Shown: positions 1-10,349, counted from the stretch's first letter. The stretch: DNA of 64,000 bases from CBDUEF01 sp018063485 (GCA_037045435.1 JBAOID010000013.1:45304-109303), one strand, 5' to 3'. Numbers and translations are program-made. The notes: generated by a model not told the origin, from the letters alone.

Positions 1-821
1 TCCGCCGATTGCTTGCCATCGCGGCGCAGGAAAGAGGTGGCAAAGTTCAGCCCCACCATGCCGCCGGAGTCGCGGATCAGCTTTAGCTGGCGGTCCGTCA
101 GATTGCGGCTGCTGGGCGTTATCGCATGGGCGTTGGAATGGGTGGCGACCAGAGGCGCGGTTGACAGCTTGGCGATGTCATTGAACCCGGCCTCGTTAAT
201 ATGGCTCAGGTCCAGCATGATGCCCAACTCATTGCAGGCCCGCACCAGATCGCGGCCCATTTCGGTCAGCCCCGCACCAGTATCGGGCGAGGAGGGAAAG
301 GCAAAGGGCACGCCATTGCCAAAGATCGTAGGGCGCGACCAGACCGGCCCCAGTGAGCGTAACCCCATGGCATGAAAGGCGTATAGGTTATCCAGAGCGC
401 CATCAATCGCCTCGGCTCCCTCCATATGCATGATCCCGGCAATCACGCCTTTGGCCATGCAGTCGCGAATTTGCGCCGCCGTGGTGCAGATCTTGAACGC
501 CCCACCGGATGATCTCTCCATCCACATCAACAGCCGCGCCATCGACATCGCCACCGGTAGCGCCGTCGTTTCGTCGATCAGATCACCCAGTGGCAAAGCA
601 AAGGGCGGATTCTCCATCGCGTGCATATAATCGGGCGCATCATGCGACACGGGTGAGGGGATGTAGATCGCAAAGAACCCTGCCGCAAAGCCGCCCTGCT
701 GCATCCGGGGCAAGTCCAGATGACCCTTGCCTTCGCCGGTCAACCAGATTGCTCTGCGGTTTTCCGGGTGCTGGTGCAGGCGCAACAAGAGATCGTTGTG
801 GCCGTCGAAAGTTTGCAACAT
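1..821 (-). CDS. Membrane dipeptidase (peptidase M19), partial
   Basis: Zinc dipeptidase of the renal-dipeptidase family; it cuts dipeptides, often including D-residue or dehydro forms. The gene runs off the left edge, so only about the first 273 of a usual 320-350 residues are present. Reading from ATG at 821 I see no frameshift. The HxD zinc motif is FDGHND at residues 5-10; a bridging Glu lies in HMEGAEA near residue 132; later His ligands lie in DLSHINE near 203 and VATHSNAHA near 225. It is the last visible gene of the dpp operon, 24 bases after the DppF stop, which fits trimming of imported dipeptides. A paralogue is at 6253-7289. Confidence 0.9.
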   Translation of the reverse strand, partial: MLQTFDGHNDLLLRLHQHPENRRAIWLTGEGKGHLDLPRMQQGGFAAGFFAIYIPSPVSHDAPDYMHAMENPPFALPLGDLIDETTALPVAMSMARLLMWMERSSGGAFKICTTAAQIRDCMAKGVIAGIMHMEGAEAIDGALDNLYAFHAMGLRSLGPVWSRPTIFGNGVPFAFPSSPDTGAGLTEMGRDLVRACNELGIMLDLSHINEAGFNDIAKLSTAPLVATHSNAHAITPSSRNLTDRQLKLIRDSGGMVGLNFATSFLRRDGKQSA

Positions 822-845
822 CGCAGGTCTCGAATTTGTGAGGGG

Positions 846-1607
846 TTAACCCGCAAGCATCCGGTCGGCCGAGGCCGCGAACAACGAACGGGCGTAATCG
901 GTTTTCATCTCGGCCTTGGCAAGCGCCTCACGCGGCAGTTCTTCCACCGCCCGCCCGTGCTGCATCACCAGAATGCGGTCGCACATATGATCAATCACCG
1001 CCAGATCGTGGCTGACCATCAGGAAGGTCAGGCCCCGCTCATCGCGCAGGCGCGAGAGCAGGTTGAGCGTCTCGGCCTGCACCGAGGCATCCAGCGCCGA
1101 GGTCGGCTCATCCAGGAGCAGGATCTCGGGCTCCAGCATCAGCGCGCGGGCAATCGCCACCCGCTGGCGCTGGCCGCCCGAAAGCTGATGCGGATAACGA
1201 AAGCGGAAATTGGTCGGCAGGCCCACGTCAATCAAGCGCCTGGGTGATCCGCTTGTCGCTGCCGGGCAAGCCGTGGATCGCCAGCGGTTCCGACAGGGTG
1301 CGGTCGATGGTGTGGCGGGGATGCAGGCTGGCATAGGGGTCTTGAAACACCATCTGCACCCTGCGCGAGAAGGCGCGGTCACGCGGCGGACAGGCTCGCC
1401 GCCTGATGCGGATGCGAGCCGCGCTGAAATCGGCGCCAGCCCGCAGATCGCCCGCAGGATGGTGGATTTGCCCGAACCGGATTCCCCCACCAACCCGTAA
1501 GCTTTCGCTTCGCCGCCACCGACAGCGACACGTCCTGCACCGCGCGCACCTGGCGGCGATTGGCGCGTGAAGGTCACCGACAGGTTTTCGATCTCGATCA
1601 GCGCCAT
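846..1607 (-). CDS. Peptide ABC transporter ATPase, DppF type (compensating frameshifts)
   Basis: One of two cytoplasmic ATPases energising a dipeptide/oligopeptide importer. Start ATG 1607 lies two bases past the DppD stop codon and opens MALIEIENLSVTF. Walker A is GESGSGKST, the signature is LSGGQRQ, Walker B is ILLLDEP and the H-loop is SHD. The frame stays open throughout, but between about 1260 and 1540 the family sequence jumps to other frames: VQMVFQDPYASLHP appears one frame over. At least three small indels therefore cancel each other. The protein length near 253 residues is normal. The gene is followed by the M19 dipeptidase in the same operon. Confidence 0.85.
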   Translation of the reverse strand: MALIEIENLSVTFTRQSPPGARGAGRVAVGGGEAKAYGLVGESGSGKSTILRAICGLAPISARLASASGGEPVRRVTAPSRAGCRWCFKTPMPACIPATPSTAPCRNRWRSTACPAATSGSPRRLIDVGLPTNFRFRYPHQLSGGQRQRVAIARALMLEPEILLLDEPTSALDASVQAETLNLLSRLRDERGLTFLMVSHDLAVIDHMCDRILVMQHGRAVEELPREALAKAEMKTDYARSLFAASADRMLAG

Positions 1608-1608
1608 G

Positions 1609-2445
1609 TCAATTCGCCCAAGCTGCGTCGCGGTCAAGCGCCGGCAGCGGTTCGCGCGAGCCGCCGATGCGCGGCAGGCAGTTCAACAGTCCCTTGCGTA
1701 TAGGGGTGCTTGCGCGCTGCAACAGATCGCGCGCGGCCAATTCCTCGACCACCTTGCCCTTGTACATCACCAGCACCCGGTCGCAGAACCGCGCCACCAG
1801 CCGCAGGTCGTGGCTGATGAAGATCAGCCCCATGCCACGGGTTTCGCACCAGATTGTCCAGGATCGACAGGACCTCGGCCTGCACGGTGACATCCAGCGC
1901 ACGTTGTGGGCTCATCCGCGATCAGCAGGTCGGGGTTCGGGATCAGCATCATCGCGATCATCACCCGCTGGCCCATGCCGCCAGAAAGCTCGTGCGGATA
2001 GGCCTCCATCACGCGTTCAGCGTCGCGGATTTGCACGGCGTTCAACGCCTCGATCGCCTTGGCGCGGGCCTGATCCTTGGGGATGCGGTCGCGTTGCCGC
2101 AAGCCTTCCATCAGTTGCGCGCCCACCTTCATCACCGGGTTGAGCGAGTATTTCGGGTCTTGCATCACCATGGCAATGCGTGGGCCACGCAGCGCGCGCA
2201 TCTCTTTTTCGCTGGCGCGCATCAGGTCCACGCCATCAAACAGCATTTCATCCGCTTCGATCTTGCCAGGCGGGCGGATCAGGCGCAGCACTGCACGCCC
2301 TGTCATGGTTTTGCCGGAGCCAGATTTCGCCCACAATCCCCAACCGCTCACGGTCAAGACTGAAAGACACACCGCGCACGGCTTCAACCCGCCCTGCCTC
2401 GGTATCAAACGTCACCCGCAGGTTCTTTACGGACAAAAGGCTCAT
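1609..2445 (-). CDS. Peptide ABC transporter ATPase, DppD type (frameshifted)
   Basis: First ATPase of the dpp operon. ATG 2445 (MSLLSVKNLRVTF) overlaps the end of the DppC gene by four bases. The gene is spread over at least three frame changes, near 2320 (the Walker A region reads GEIWLRQNH before SGSGKT resumes one frame over), near 1903 (between DEPTT and ALDVTVQAEV) and near 1848. The signature LSGGMGQR, Walker B LLIADEPTT and H-loop FISHD are all recoverable. Pieces join to a normal length of about 279 residues. Since neighbouring genes show the same damage, sequence error is more likely than a dead gene. Confidence 0.85.
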
Positions 2446-3344
2446 TTGGTGGCACTCTTTGGGTCAAGAACATCGCGCAAACCATCGCCCAGCAGGTTGA
2501 AGCCCAAGCTGACGATGAAAATCGCAAGTCCCGGCATCGTGGCAACCCACCATTGTTCGAACAGGAATTTACGCCCCGCCGAGATCATCAGACCCCATTC
2601 CGGCAAGGGTGGCTGCACGCCAAGGCCCAAGAACCCAAGCCCGGCCGCCGTCAGGATCACCCCGGCCATATCCAGTGTGACGCGGATGATCACCGAGGGC
2701 AGACACATCGGCATTACATGTCCCCAGATTACCCGGATCGCACCCGCGCCCTGCAATCTTACAGCGGCGATATAGTCGGAATTGCGCACCGTCAGTGTCT
2801 CGGCACGGGCAACGCGGGCATAGGGTGGCCACGAGGTCAGCGCGATGGCCAGAACCGCATTTTCCATCCCCGGCCCCAGCACCGCCACCAGCGCCAACGC
2901 CAGAATCAGTTTGGGGAAGGCCAGAAAGATATCGGTGATCCGCATCAGAATTTCATCAGCCCAGCCGCCAAAATACCCCGCGACGGTGCCGATGATCAGA
3001 CCGACGACGGGGGCGGTCAGGATCACCAACAGTACGATATAAAGCGTGATCCGGCTACCGAAAATGATCCGCGACAGAATATCCCGGCCGAAATCATCGG
3101 TGCCCAGCCAATTACCCGGCGTGCCGGGGGGCAGCAGCCTGCGCGAAAGCTCCTGCGCTATCGGATCATGCGGCGCAAGATAGGGCGCGAACAGCGCCAT
3201 CAGGATCAGCAAAACCGTGATGGTCAAGCCGATCATTGCCAAGGGATTGCGGCGCAGGCGCAGCCAGGAAAGATAGCTTTGACCCAACCGCGATTGCAGG
3301 CGCGAGGCGGGATTCGGGTCGCGCAGCCAGTTGACCGCACTCAT
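2442..3344 (-). CDS. Peptide ABC transporter permease, DppC type
   Basis: Intact 300-residue inner-membrane permease. The N-terminal cytoplasmic stretch of about 35 residues is followed by a first membrane segment (MIGLTITVLLILMALFAPYL), then the LGTDDFGRDILSRI motif typical of DppC/OppC proteins near residue 98, and the BPD_transp_1 domain with five more membrane segments. The coupling EAA-type loop is in the region YIAAVRLQGAGAIRVIWGHVMP. ATG 3344 overlaps the DppB stop and the stop overlaps DppD, so the genes are translationally coupled. Pairs with the permease at 3341-4428. Confidence 0.93.
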   Translation of the reverse strand: MSAVNWLRDPNPASRLQSRLGQSYLSWLRLRRNPLAMIGLTITVLLILMALFAPYLAPHDPIAQELSRRLLPPGTPGNWLGTDDFGRDILSRIIFGSRITLYIVLLVILTAPVVGLIIGTVAGYFGGWADEILMRITDIFLAFPKLILALALVAVLGPGMENAVLAIALTSWPPYARVARAETLTVRNSDYIAAVRLQGAGAIRVIWGHVMPMCLPSVIIRVTLDMAGVILTAAGLGFLGLGVQPPLPEWGLMISAGRKFLFEQWWVATMPGLAIFIVSLGFNLLGDGLRDVLDPKSATK

Positions 3345-4428
3345 ACGCGCGCCCTCGGATCGACAAAACGGTAAAGAAGGTCAGACAGCATGTTCAGCCC
3401 GATATAGGCTGCGCCCACCACCACCGTACCGCCCAAGACCGCAGGCATATCAGCCACTTGCAAGGCATCGGTGATATAGCTGCCAAGCCCCGGCCAAGCG
3501 AAAATGGTCTCGGTCAGCACGGCGCCCTCCAGCAAATAGGCATAGCTTAGCGCAATCACCGTGATCAGCGGCACCATCACGTTTTTCAGCGCATGCACCC
3601 AAACCACACGCGATTCCGGCATTCCCTTGACGCGGGCGGTGGTGATATATTCCTGCCCCAACTCGTTCATCATAAAACTGCGGGTCATCCGACTGATATA
3701 AGCCATTGAAATATATGCCAAAATCCCCGCTGGCAGGATGATATGGGAAAACGCATTGGCAAACATGTCCCAACGGCCATTCAGCGCGGTGTCAAACATG
3801 ATCATGCCGGTGTGTTGCGTCACTTCGAAATCGTAACTCATCTGGTAAACGGCATCCAATCGACCCGGACCACCCACCCAGCCCAGACTGGCCGTAAAAT
3901 AATAACAGTCCAATCAGTCCCAGCCAAAACACCGGCATCGAATAGCCCATCAGCCCGACCAGCCGCACGACCTGATCAGTAAAACGATCCCGGCTTGGTC
4001 GCCGCCAATAACCCCCGCAGGCAGGCCAATCAGCACGCCGATGATGGTGGCCAGAGTCGCCAGCTCCAGCGTGGCCGGGAAACCGCTGCCCGACCTCTTT
4101 CAAACACCGGCTCACGCGTGCGGATCGAGGTGCCAAGATCGCCCTGCAACGTGTTGCCAAGGTAGATCCCGAACTGCCTCCACATCGGTTCGTTCAGGCC
4201 CAGCTGCGTCGCGCGCCTCATCGATCTGCGCCTGTGAGGCGCGGTCGCCAAGGATTGACGGTGACCGGATCGATCGGCACCACGCGGCTGATGATGAAGG
4301 TCACGAGCCAGAAGGCCAATAAAGGTGACTGCCAGCGAAAACGCCGCCGCACCAATCTGGCGCAACAGTCGCAGCATGCCGCGATGGCTGGCCGCTGGGG
4401 CCATCGGAAAGGGGTGATGCTTGGTCAT
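3341..4428 (-). CDS. Peptide ABC transporter permease, DppB type (frameshifted)
   Basis: Second membrane subunit of the dpp importer. The C-terminal 190 residues (3341-3913) are in one frame and contain the ARVKGMPESRVVWVHALKN coupling loop and the family ending YRFVDPRARV. The N-terminal half is scattered over several frames between about 3900 and 4400. Recognisable pieces are RLLRQIGAAAFSLAVTFIG near the start and GLNEPMWRQFGIYLGNTLQGDLGTSIRTREPV, split here by frame. Start ATG 4428 (MTKHHPF) gives about 360 residues if repaired, close to the usual 310-340. Confidence 0.8.
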
Positions 4429-4441
4429 GGGAAAACGGCCG

Positions 4442-4455
4442 CCGGATTGCTCCGG
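4442..4455 (-). promoter_or_regulatory. Stem-loop between binding-protein and permease genes (dpp operon)
   Basis: CCGGA-TTGC-TCCGG, a five-base stem with a four-base loop, in the 39-base gap between the binding-protein stop (4468) and the DppB start (4428). Outer bases GGC/GCC can extend it across a 2x2 internal loop. The second peptide operon has a stronger stem-loop in the same place (19038-19056). Such hairpins usually stabilise the binding-protein transcript so it is made in excess over the membrane parts. This one is short and could be chance. Confidence 0.35.
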
Positions 4456-4467
4456 GCGCCTGATTGC

Positions 4468-6099
4468 TTACTTCGTGACCAGCCAGTAGGCTGCCGCGTC
4501 TATGGCGCCACCGGTATAGAAGTCGTTCGACATTTGCGCGCATCACCGGTTTGGCGGGCCGATGCTGGAAGATGACGATGAAGGGCGAGGTCTCGCGGTG
4601 CTTCATCTGCAATTCCTTGTACATCGCAACTCGCGCTTGGCCGCGATCGCTGCTCCAACACGGCGGCCTTGCTCATCGCGGTCATTCACCGCCGGGATCA
4701 TAGGCGTTGCGCCAGGCCAGCGTAGCCGGTGCTGCCGGCCTCGTCCGAATTGTCGGGGTTCCAGGCAAAGGTCCGATGCGTTGGTGTGCGGATCGGGATA
4801 ATCCGGGCCCCAGGCTCTGCAGCGTCGCGTCATGCTGACGGGCGCGGTAGTCGCTTCAACTGCTCGGCACCCTCGCCGATGTTCAGCTCAACCGTGATGC
4901 CCACCTGACCAAAGGTGTTCTGGATCGATTGCGCCATTTCCATCCGGTCGGCGGAATTGCGCACCGTCAAGCGTGACTCTTGGGGTCGGTCGACACCCGA
5001 TTCCGCCGAGCAAGCGCCTTGGCCTTTTCGACATCCAGGCTTGTAGGGCATGATCGTCCAGCGCCCCGAGGTAGCCCTTGCGGCAAGAAGGCCTGATGCG
5101 GCGACCACTGCTGCCCTTCAGGATGGTGTCAGCCATGCCCTGATAGTCGATGGCCCAGCGCATCGCGTCAAGGAACTTGGCGTTCTTGTAGTTTTCGTTC
5201 TTCTGGTTGAACGACAGATAGATAGACCTGTCCGCCAACATCAGTTTGAATCTCCACATCGGCATTGCCCGCCATGCCTTCGATATCGACCGGGCGTCAG
5301 TTCGAACGGGCAATGTCGATATCACCCTTTTCCAGCTGCAGCCGCTGGGTTGCGGCTTCGGGAACGTGGCTGCATGAAGACCTTGGCGATCTTGGCATCG
5401 CCGCGCCAATAGCCCGGACGCATCTCCAGCACATAGCCCTCATTGGGCTTGAATGATTTCAGCACATAAGCCCCGGTTCCGGCCGAATTGTTCTTGAGCC
5501 ATTCATAGCCCATATCACCGCCCACATCATGTGATTTGACGGTTTCGGCATCAAGAATCGACGCGACACCTGCGGTCAGGCAATTGTAAAGGAAGGTTGG
5601 CGCATAGGCCTTGTCGACCTTGATCATCAGCTTGTCACCGTCGGCGGTGATCATGCTGTCCACGTTTTCAGCCGTCCATCCAAACTGGTTCAGAATGAAC
5701 GCCGGGCGATCTTGTTCAGCTTGACGGCGCGCTGCAAGCGACCAGGCCGCCGCATCCGCCGTCACCGGATTGCCCGAGGCAAAAGTCAGCCCTGCCTTCA
5801 TCTTGAAGGTATAGCTCATGCCATCGGCAGCCGACTTCCCAGCTTTCGGCCAGACCGGGTTCCATCGCCAGCGTCGCCGGGTTGATCTCGACCAGACCGT
5901 CGTAGACATTGTTGATCAGATCAAGGCCCGAGAATTCATAGGCCTCGGCAGGGTCGATCGACACGATATCGTCAATCGCGCTGGCGATCACCAATGTGTC
6001 GGCGGGTGTCGCAGCCATCAGCGCTGCAGGGGCAGTGCCCAGCATCAGTGCGGCAATCGCAACAGCGCCTACCCGGCGAAAGGTCGGTTCAAGTAGCAT
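4468..6099 (-). CDS. Periplasmic peptide-binding protein, SBP family 5 (heavily frameshifted)
   Basis: Substrate-binding protein that captures peptides for the dpp importer. ATG 6099 opens a signal peptide (MLLEPTFRRVGAVAIAALML...LMAATPADTLVIAS). Family landmarks follow in order across several frames: SIDPAEAYEFSGLDLINNVYDGLVEINP, split only by my quoting here, LAESWEV, MSYTFKMKAGLTFASGNPVTA, the GTGAYVLKSFKPNEGYV block, MRWAIDYQGMADTILKG, and the C-terminal end VTK-TAA at 4468. At least six frame changes occur. Repaired length is about 540 residues, normal for the family. It is the promoter-proximal gene of the operon. Confidence 0.85.
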
Positions 6100-6165
6100 G
6101 TGTAACTCCCCGTTTTTGTTTCTTGGCAGCCTTTGGCCCCGAGTTTTGCCGGGACGCCTGCGCGG

Positions 6166-6194
6166 ATTGGGCAGGGAATGGCCCTACTTGTCAA
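6166..6194 (-). promoter_or_regulatory. Candidate sigma-70 promoter for the dpp operon
   Basis: On the minus strand a perfect TTGACA (6194-6189) is followed after 17 bases by CCCAAT (6171-6166), a weak -10 that matches only the last three positions of TATAAT. It lies 67 bases upstream of the binding-protein start in the 153-base divergent region between the dpp operon and the plus-strand dipeptidase. The opp operon carries a promoter of the same design (21840-21868). Confidence 0.4.
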
Positions 6195-6252
6195 CAGCGC
6201 CGTTTTGCTGTGAAACGTTCAGAGTGGGCAGAATGACAAAAGGTCCGGCACA

Positions 6253-7289
6253 ATGACGAAATTCACGGTTTTCGATGGCCACAACGATCTATTGTCCAGT
6301 CTGCACCATGAGGGTGATCCCTTCGGGAACAGCTTCATCGACCGGACGAGCCGGTGATCTCGATTTGGAGAAATGTCGCAAGGGCGGCTTTGGCGGTGGC
6401 TTTTTTGCGGTCTGGTGCAGCAATGATCCCAGCCGCAGCCCCGATCCTGCTGCTACGTTTCGCGAATTTCCGGCAATAGACGTGGCTGGCGCGCGACTCG
6501 ATGTCACAAGGCAAATAGCCACCCTGATCCGCCTGACCTCGGCACATCCCCACGCCATTCGCCTCTGCCGCACCGCTCCTGAAATCGAGGCTGCCCGCGC
6601 GGCGGGTGCCATCGCCGCGCTGTTGCATATCGAGGGCTGCGAGGCCATCGGTGCCGATCTTGACGCGCTCTACCTCTATCACGCCGCTGGTCTGCGCTCG
6701 CTTGGCCCGGTCTGGAGTTGCCCCAACATTTTTGCCCATGGCGTCCCCTTCAACCACCCCGCCAGCCCTGATATCGGCCCCGGACTGACCGACGCAGGAA
6801 AAGAACTGCTACGCGCCTGCAACCAGATGAAAATCTTGTTTGATCTCAGCCACCTGAACGAGGCGGGGTTCTGGGATGTGGCGAAGCTCTCAACCAAACC
6901 ACTGGTTGCCACCCATTCCAATGCTCATGCCGTCACCGCGTCCACCCGCAACCTGACCGATCGCCAGCTTGCCGCAATCGCCGAGTCCCGGCGGCCTTGT
7001 CGGGGTGAATTTCGGCTGCCAATTCCTGCGCCCGGACGGGATCAAACGCAGCGATACCCCGCTCAGCGATGTTTTGCGCCACCTCGATTATCTGATCGGC
7101 AAACTCGGGGAAACGGGTGTCGCTCTTGGCTCTGATTTCGATGGCGCGCTGATGCCAGACACTCTCAATGATGCCAGCCGTTTGCCGGGTCTGATCAGCG
7201 CCATGCAAGACGCAGGCTATGGACAAGAGCTGATCCAGCGGCTGGTCTGGCAAAACTGGCTCGACCTGCTGGCGCGCACAATCGCCTGA
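6253..7289 (+). CDS. Membrane dipeptidase (peptidase M19), second copy (frameshifted)
   Basis: Paralogue of the gene at 1-821, transcribed away from the dpp operon. ATG 6253 opens MTKFTVFDGHNDLLSSL with the HxD zinc motif. Two frame changes, near 6352 and near 6985, interrupt it. Between them the reading frame gives HIEGCEAIGADL (bridging Glu), DLSHLNEAG and VATHSNAHAV (zinc His). After the second change it reads GGLVGVNFGCQFLRPDG and GSDFDG, ending LLARTIA. The repaired protein is about 345 residues, full length. Two M19 enzymes beside peptide importers suggest dipeptides with unusual residues as substrates; this is inference. Confidence 0.88.
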
Positions 7290-7319
7290 ATATCCTTATC
7301 GACCAGTTATCCGGGAAAA

Positions 7320-7343
7320 CCGCTTTGGCCCTTGCCAAAGCGG
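7320..7343. terminator. Bidirectional intrinsic terminator
   Basis: A perfect 10-base stem CCGCTTTGGC / GCCAAAGCGG with loop CCTT sits in the 80-base gap between two convergent genes (dipeptidase ending 7289 and iminopeptidase ending 7370). On the minus strand the stem is followed by GTTTTCCC, a short U-tract, so it should best stop the iminopeptidase transcript; on the plus strand no U-run follows. Confidence 0.7.
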
Positions 7344-7369
7344 CAGTGGCAAAGCCTCCCTCCGCCCTC

Positions 7370-8323
7370 TCAGCCTGCAAACCGATCTGTCGCCCGCACC
7401 ATCGCATCGGCAATCCCCGGTTCGGTCCCGGTGTGGCCTGCATCCTGCACGATGCACAGCTCTGCCTCGGGCCAAACCCGGTGCAAATCCCAGGCATTTT
7501 GCAGCGGTGTGCAGACATCATAGCGCCCGTGAATGATCACGCCGGGGATGGCGCGCAATGCCGCCGCATTGGCCAAGATCCAGTCATCGCGATCAAAAAA
7601 GCCGCCGTTTGCGAAATAGTGGCACTCGATCGCGGCAAAGGCGGCGGCGAAGTGATCGCCGCTGAACTCTTCTTGCCGCGCATCATTGCGCAACAGCGAA
7701 ATCGTGCTACCCTCCCAGCGTGACCACGCCCGCGCACAGGCGGATTTCTCTGGCCCGTCTGGCCCAACCAACCTCCGATGATAGGCCGCCAGTAAATTTC
7801 CCCGCTCGGCTACCGGAATTGGTGCCACAAACGCGTCCCAGATATCGGGAAACAGCATTGAAGCCCCGGCCTGATAAAACCAGTCTATATCGATCTTGCG
7901 CGCCATGAAAATCCCGCGCAGCACCAATTCGCTGACCTGCTCGGGATGTGAGATCGTGTAAGTGAGTGCCAGAGTTGACCCCCAACTGCCGCCCACCACC
8001 TGCCAGTGATCAACCCCCAGATGTGAGCGCAGGGCTTCAATATCCGCCACCAAGTCCCAAGTGGTGTTGTCGGTAACGCTGGCATAGGGCGTGGATTGCC
8101 CCGCGCCGCGCTGATCAAACAGGATGATCCGATAGCGCGCCGGATCGTGGCCCTGGCGCAAGAATGTCGAAATTCCAGCACCCGGTCCGCCATGCAGAAC
8201 CAGCGCCGGTTTGCCATCGCGGTTGCCGCATTGCTCATAGTAGATCTCATGCCCGCCCGAAACTGCCAGCCGCCCGGTCTCATAGGGGGTGATCTCGGGG
8301 TATAATCCACGCCGCTCAACCAT
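7370..8323 (-). CDS. pip: Prolyl aminopeptidase (proline iminopeptidase, S33)
   Basis: Cytoplasmic alpha/beta-hydrolase that removes N-terminal proline from peptides. The 317-residue intact frame matches the family length. The oxyanion-hole motif is LHGGPGAG near residue 44, followed by FDQRGAGQS; the nucleophile elbow is GGSWGS (Ser near 112); the acid is in HGRYDVCTP and the catalytic His in DAGHTGTEPG. Start ATG 8323 overlaps the end of the upstream serine hydrolase by eight bases, so the two are co-transcribed. It adds a proline-specific step to the peptide-processing enzymes nearby. Confidence 0.93.
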   Translation of the reverse strand: MVERRGLYPEITPYETGRLAVSGGHEIYYEQCGNRDGKPALVLHGGPGAGISTFLRQGHDPARYRIILFDQRGAGQSTPYASVTDNTTWDLVADIEALRSHLGVDHWQVVGGSWGSTLALTYTISHPEQVSELVLRGIFMARKIDIDWFYQAGASMLFPDIWDAFVAPIPVAERGNLLAAYHRRLVGPDGPEKSACARAWSRWEGSTISLLRNDARQEEFSGDHFAAAFAAIECHYFANGGFFDRDDWILANAAALRAIPGVIIHGRYDVCTPLQNAWDLHRVWPEAELCIVQDAGHTGTEPGIADAMVRATDRFAG

Positions 8324-9239
8324 CCAGCATCCCCTCGCACATATCCCAGATCAATCGCCCCATTGCCCCAAAAGCCTGCGGATAGGTTTCGGCCAAACCG
8401 CGCCCCTGGGTCATTACCACCATGATCAAGGCCCGCCCCGAATGGGCCTGGGCGCGCAACATGTCATGCTTGTACCAACTGGTTTTCGGCTCTCCGGTCC
8501 ACAGGTTATGCCCGGCCTTTGACCAGATCCGCAGATCTTGCGGCAAATCGCCGCCCAGATATTCGGTCAATTGATAGGCAGGTGTGGCCGCCTGCGGATG
8601 GCTGGAACTGCGGCGCAAAATGTCTTGCGCCCGCAGCCTTGAGGCATCCGACAGCGGCAAATCCCCGTCAAACAATTCCCACAGCACCCGCGCCGCGGCC
8701 AAAGGCGTCAGCACGTTCAAATTCTCGCCCTCGGCGCCGGCAAATTGTGCTTCCCGGCCATAGCGGGTGTCATCCATCAGCTTTTGCGTGATGGAGCAGC
8801 CGGCAAATTCGGGCCAGTCCAGCGCCTGAAACCAGCCGCTCAACCGCCCGCGCTTGACCGTGAAATCCATCCACTCGGCCCCTTGCAGCAGCGTGTCGCC
8901 CGTGGTGCCGGTTACAGTATCAATTACATAATTGGTCGCGGTATTTGACGACCACAAGATCATATCGGCCAGCGCCCGCGTCAGTTCGGGCTCTTCAACG
9001 ATCCGCCCCTCATCCAGAGCGGCCAGCGCATGTACCAGATGAAACGCCTTGACCAGCGAGCAAGGATAGCAGGTCCAATCGCCGCGATGCGCAAACCCCT
9101 CGGCCCCTTGCGGCCCCCTGCTGACCAAAGCCAGCCCCAACTGGTCAGGACGGAACCCGTATTGCGCCAGATGCACCGTCAATGCCTCGACAATGCCCGC
9201 ACCCACCGCCTGCCATTCTGCCGTTTCCTTGAAAAACAC
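8316..9239 (-). CDS. Serine hydrolase of the class A beta-lactamase fold
   Basis: Penicillin-recognising serine-hydrolase fold (beta-lactamase2/COG2367 type), function unknown. The SxxK nucleophile is CSLVKAFH, an SxN-like element is WSSNTATN, and a KTG-like element reads SKAGHN. No signal peptide is visible, so it may be cytoplasmic. The frame is open up to ATG 9428, but that start overlaps the divergent BKACE gene and adds low-complexity residues; GTG 9239 (VFFKETAEWQ) follows a purine-rich GCAGAGGG and gives 307 residues, so I prefer it. Overlaps pip by eight bases. Could act on cyclic or D-residue peptides or amides rather than beta-lactams. Confidence 0.75.
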   Translation of the reverse strand: MFFKETAEWQAVGAGIVEALTVHLAQYGFRPDQLGLALVSRGPQGAEGFAHRGDWTCYPCSLVKAFHLVHALAALDEGRIVEEPELTRALADMILWSSNTATNYVIDTVTGTTGDTLLQGAEWMDFTVKRGRLSGWFQALDWPEFAGCSITQKLMDDTRYGREAQFAGAEGENLNVLTPLAAARVLWELFDGDLPLSDASRLRAQDILRRSSSHPQAATPAYQLTEYLGGDLPQDLRIWSKAGHNLWTGEPKTSWYKHDMLRAQAHSGRALIMVVMTQGRGLAETYPQAFGAMGRLIWDMCEGMLDG

Positions 9240-9421
9240 CGCGCCCTCTGCCTCCGTTTTCCGCAACTCTAGGCAAAGCCTTGCGCCGCGCCAACCCCCA
9301 CGATTTACCTTTGCGTACTGCCTCTGCCGCCAATTGCCTGCGCCCCTTGGCAATATAGCACCTGCTGTGCCAGACTGGCGCAACCCCAACTCGTTCGGGA
9401 TCCCCAACCCGTCTGGATCGA

Positions 9422-10349
9422 ATGTCAAAGATCATCATTTCCTGCGCCATCACCGGCTCGATCCACACGCCCTCAATGTCGCCTCACCTGCCGATTACCG
9501 GCCTCGAAATTGCCGCCAGCGCCATCGGTGCGGCAAAGGCAGGGGCCGCCATCCTGCATCTTCACGCCCGCGATCCCGCCAATGGCCGCCCCTCGTCCGA
9601 TCCCGCGCATTGGGCGGGGTTCCTGCCCGCAATCCGCAGCGGTTGCAACGGCGTCGTCAACATGACCACCGGCGGCTCTGCGGTGATGAAGTCTCGAGCA
9701 ACGCCTCGCCGCTCCGCTGCGGTTTCAGCCCGAAATGTGCAGCCTCAACATGGGTACGATGAATTTCGCCCTCTATCCAATGGCCGTGCGGATCAAGGAG
9801 TGGAAGCACGATTGGGAACGCCCATTCCTTGAAGGTTCCGATGACCTCGTGTTCAAGAATACCCCCCGCGACATCGCTTATGTGCTGGCCGAAATGGGTG
9901 CCAAACGCGGCGCGCGGTTCGAGTTTGAATGTTATGACATCGGCCACCTGACCATGCTGCGCCATTTCGTCGATCGCGGTCTGGTGCAGACCCCGATCTT
10001 CATCCAATTCGTCTTCGGCGTGCTGGGCGGTATGGCCCCTGACCCCGACACGCTGGTTCTGCTCAAGCGCACGGCCGATCGTCTGTTCGGTGACAGCTAT
10101 CAGTTTTCCGTCCTCGCTGCCGGGCGGATGCAAATTCCGATGGCCACCATTGCCGCCGCCATGGGGGGGCATGTCCGTGTGGGGCTGGAAGACAATCTCT
10201 ACCTCGCCAAAGCCGTGCTGGCCAAATCCAACGCCGAACAGGTGGCGCAAATCCGCGGCATCGTCGAGGCGTTGGGCCGCGAGATCGCCACCCCGGATCA
10301 GGCGCGCGAGATGCTGGGCCTGAAAGGATCGGCACAGGTGGCGTTTTGA
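9422..10349 (+). CDS. BKACE-family 3-keto acid cleavage enzyme (DUF849), frameshifted
   Basis: Zinc enzyme that condenses a beta-keto acid with acetyl-CoA to give acetoacetate and a new CoA thioester; the founding member cleaves 3-keto-5-aminohexanoate in lysine fermentation. ATG 9422 (MSKIIISCAITGSIHTPSMS) begins the TIM barrel; the HxH metal site is AAILHLHARDP near residue 47; VNMTTGG follows. One extra base near 9689 breaks the frame; reading resumes at MCSLNMGTMNF and continues through FEFECYDIGHL and GHVRVGLEDNLYL to 10349. Repaired length is about 309 residues, normal. The true keto-acid substrate cannot be read from sequence. Confidence 0.88.

Noticed and set aside
9429..9689. Programmed frameshift in BKACE or wzc.
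   Set aside because: No slippery heptamer with a downstream structure is evident, and breaks occur at unrelated places in many genes.
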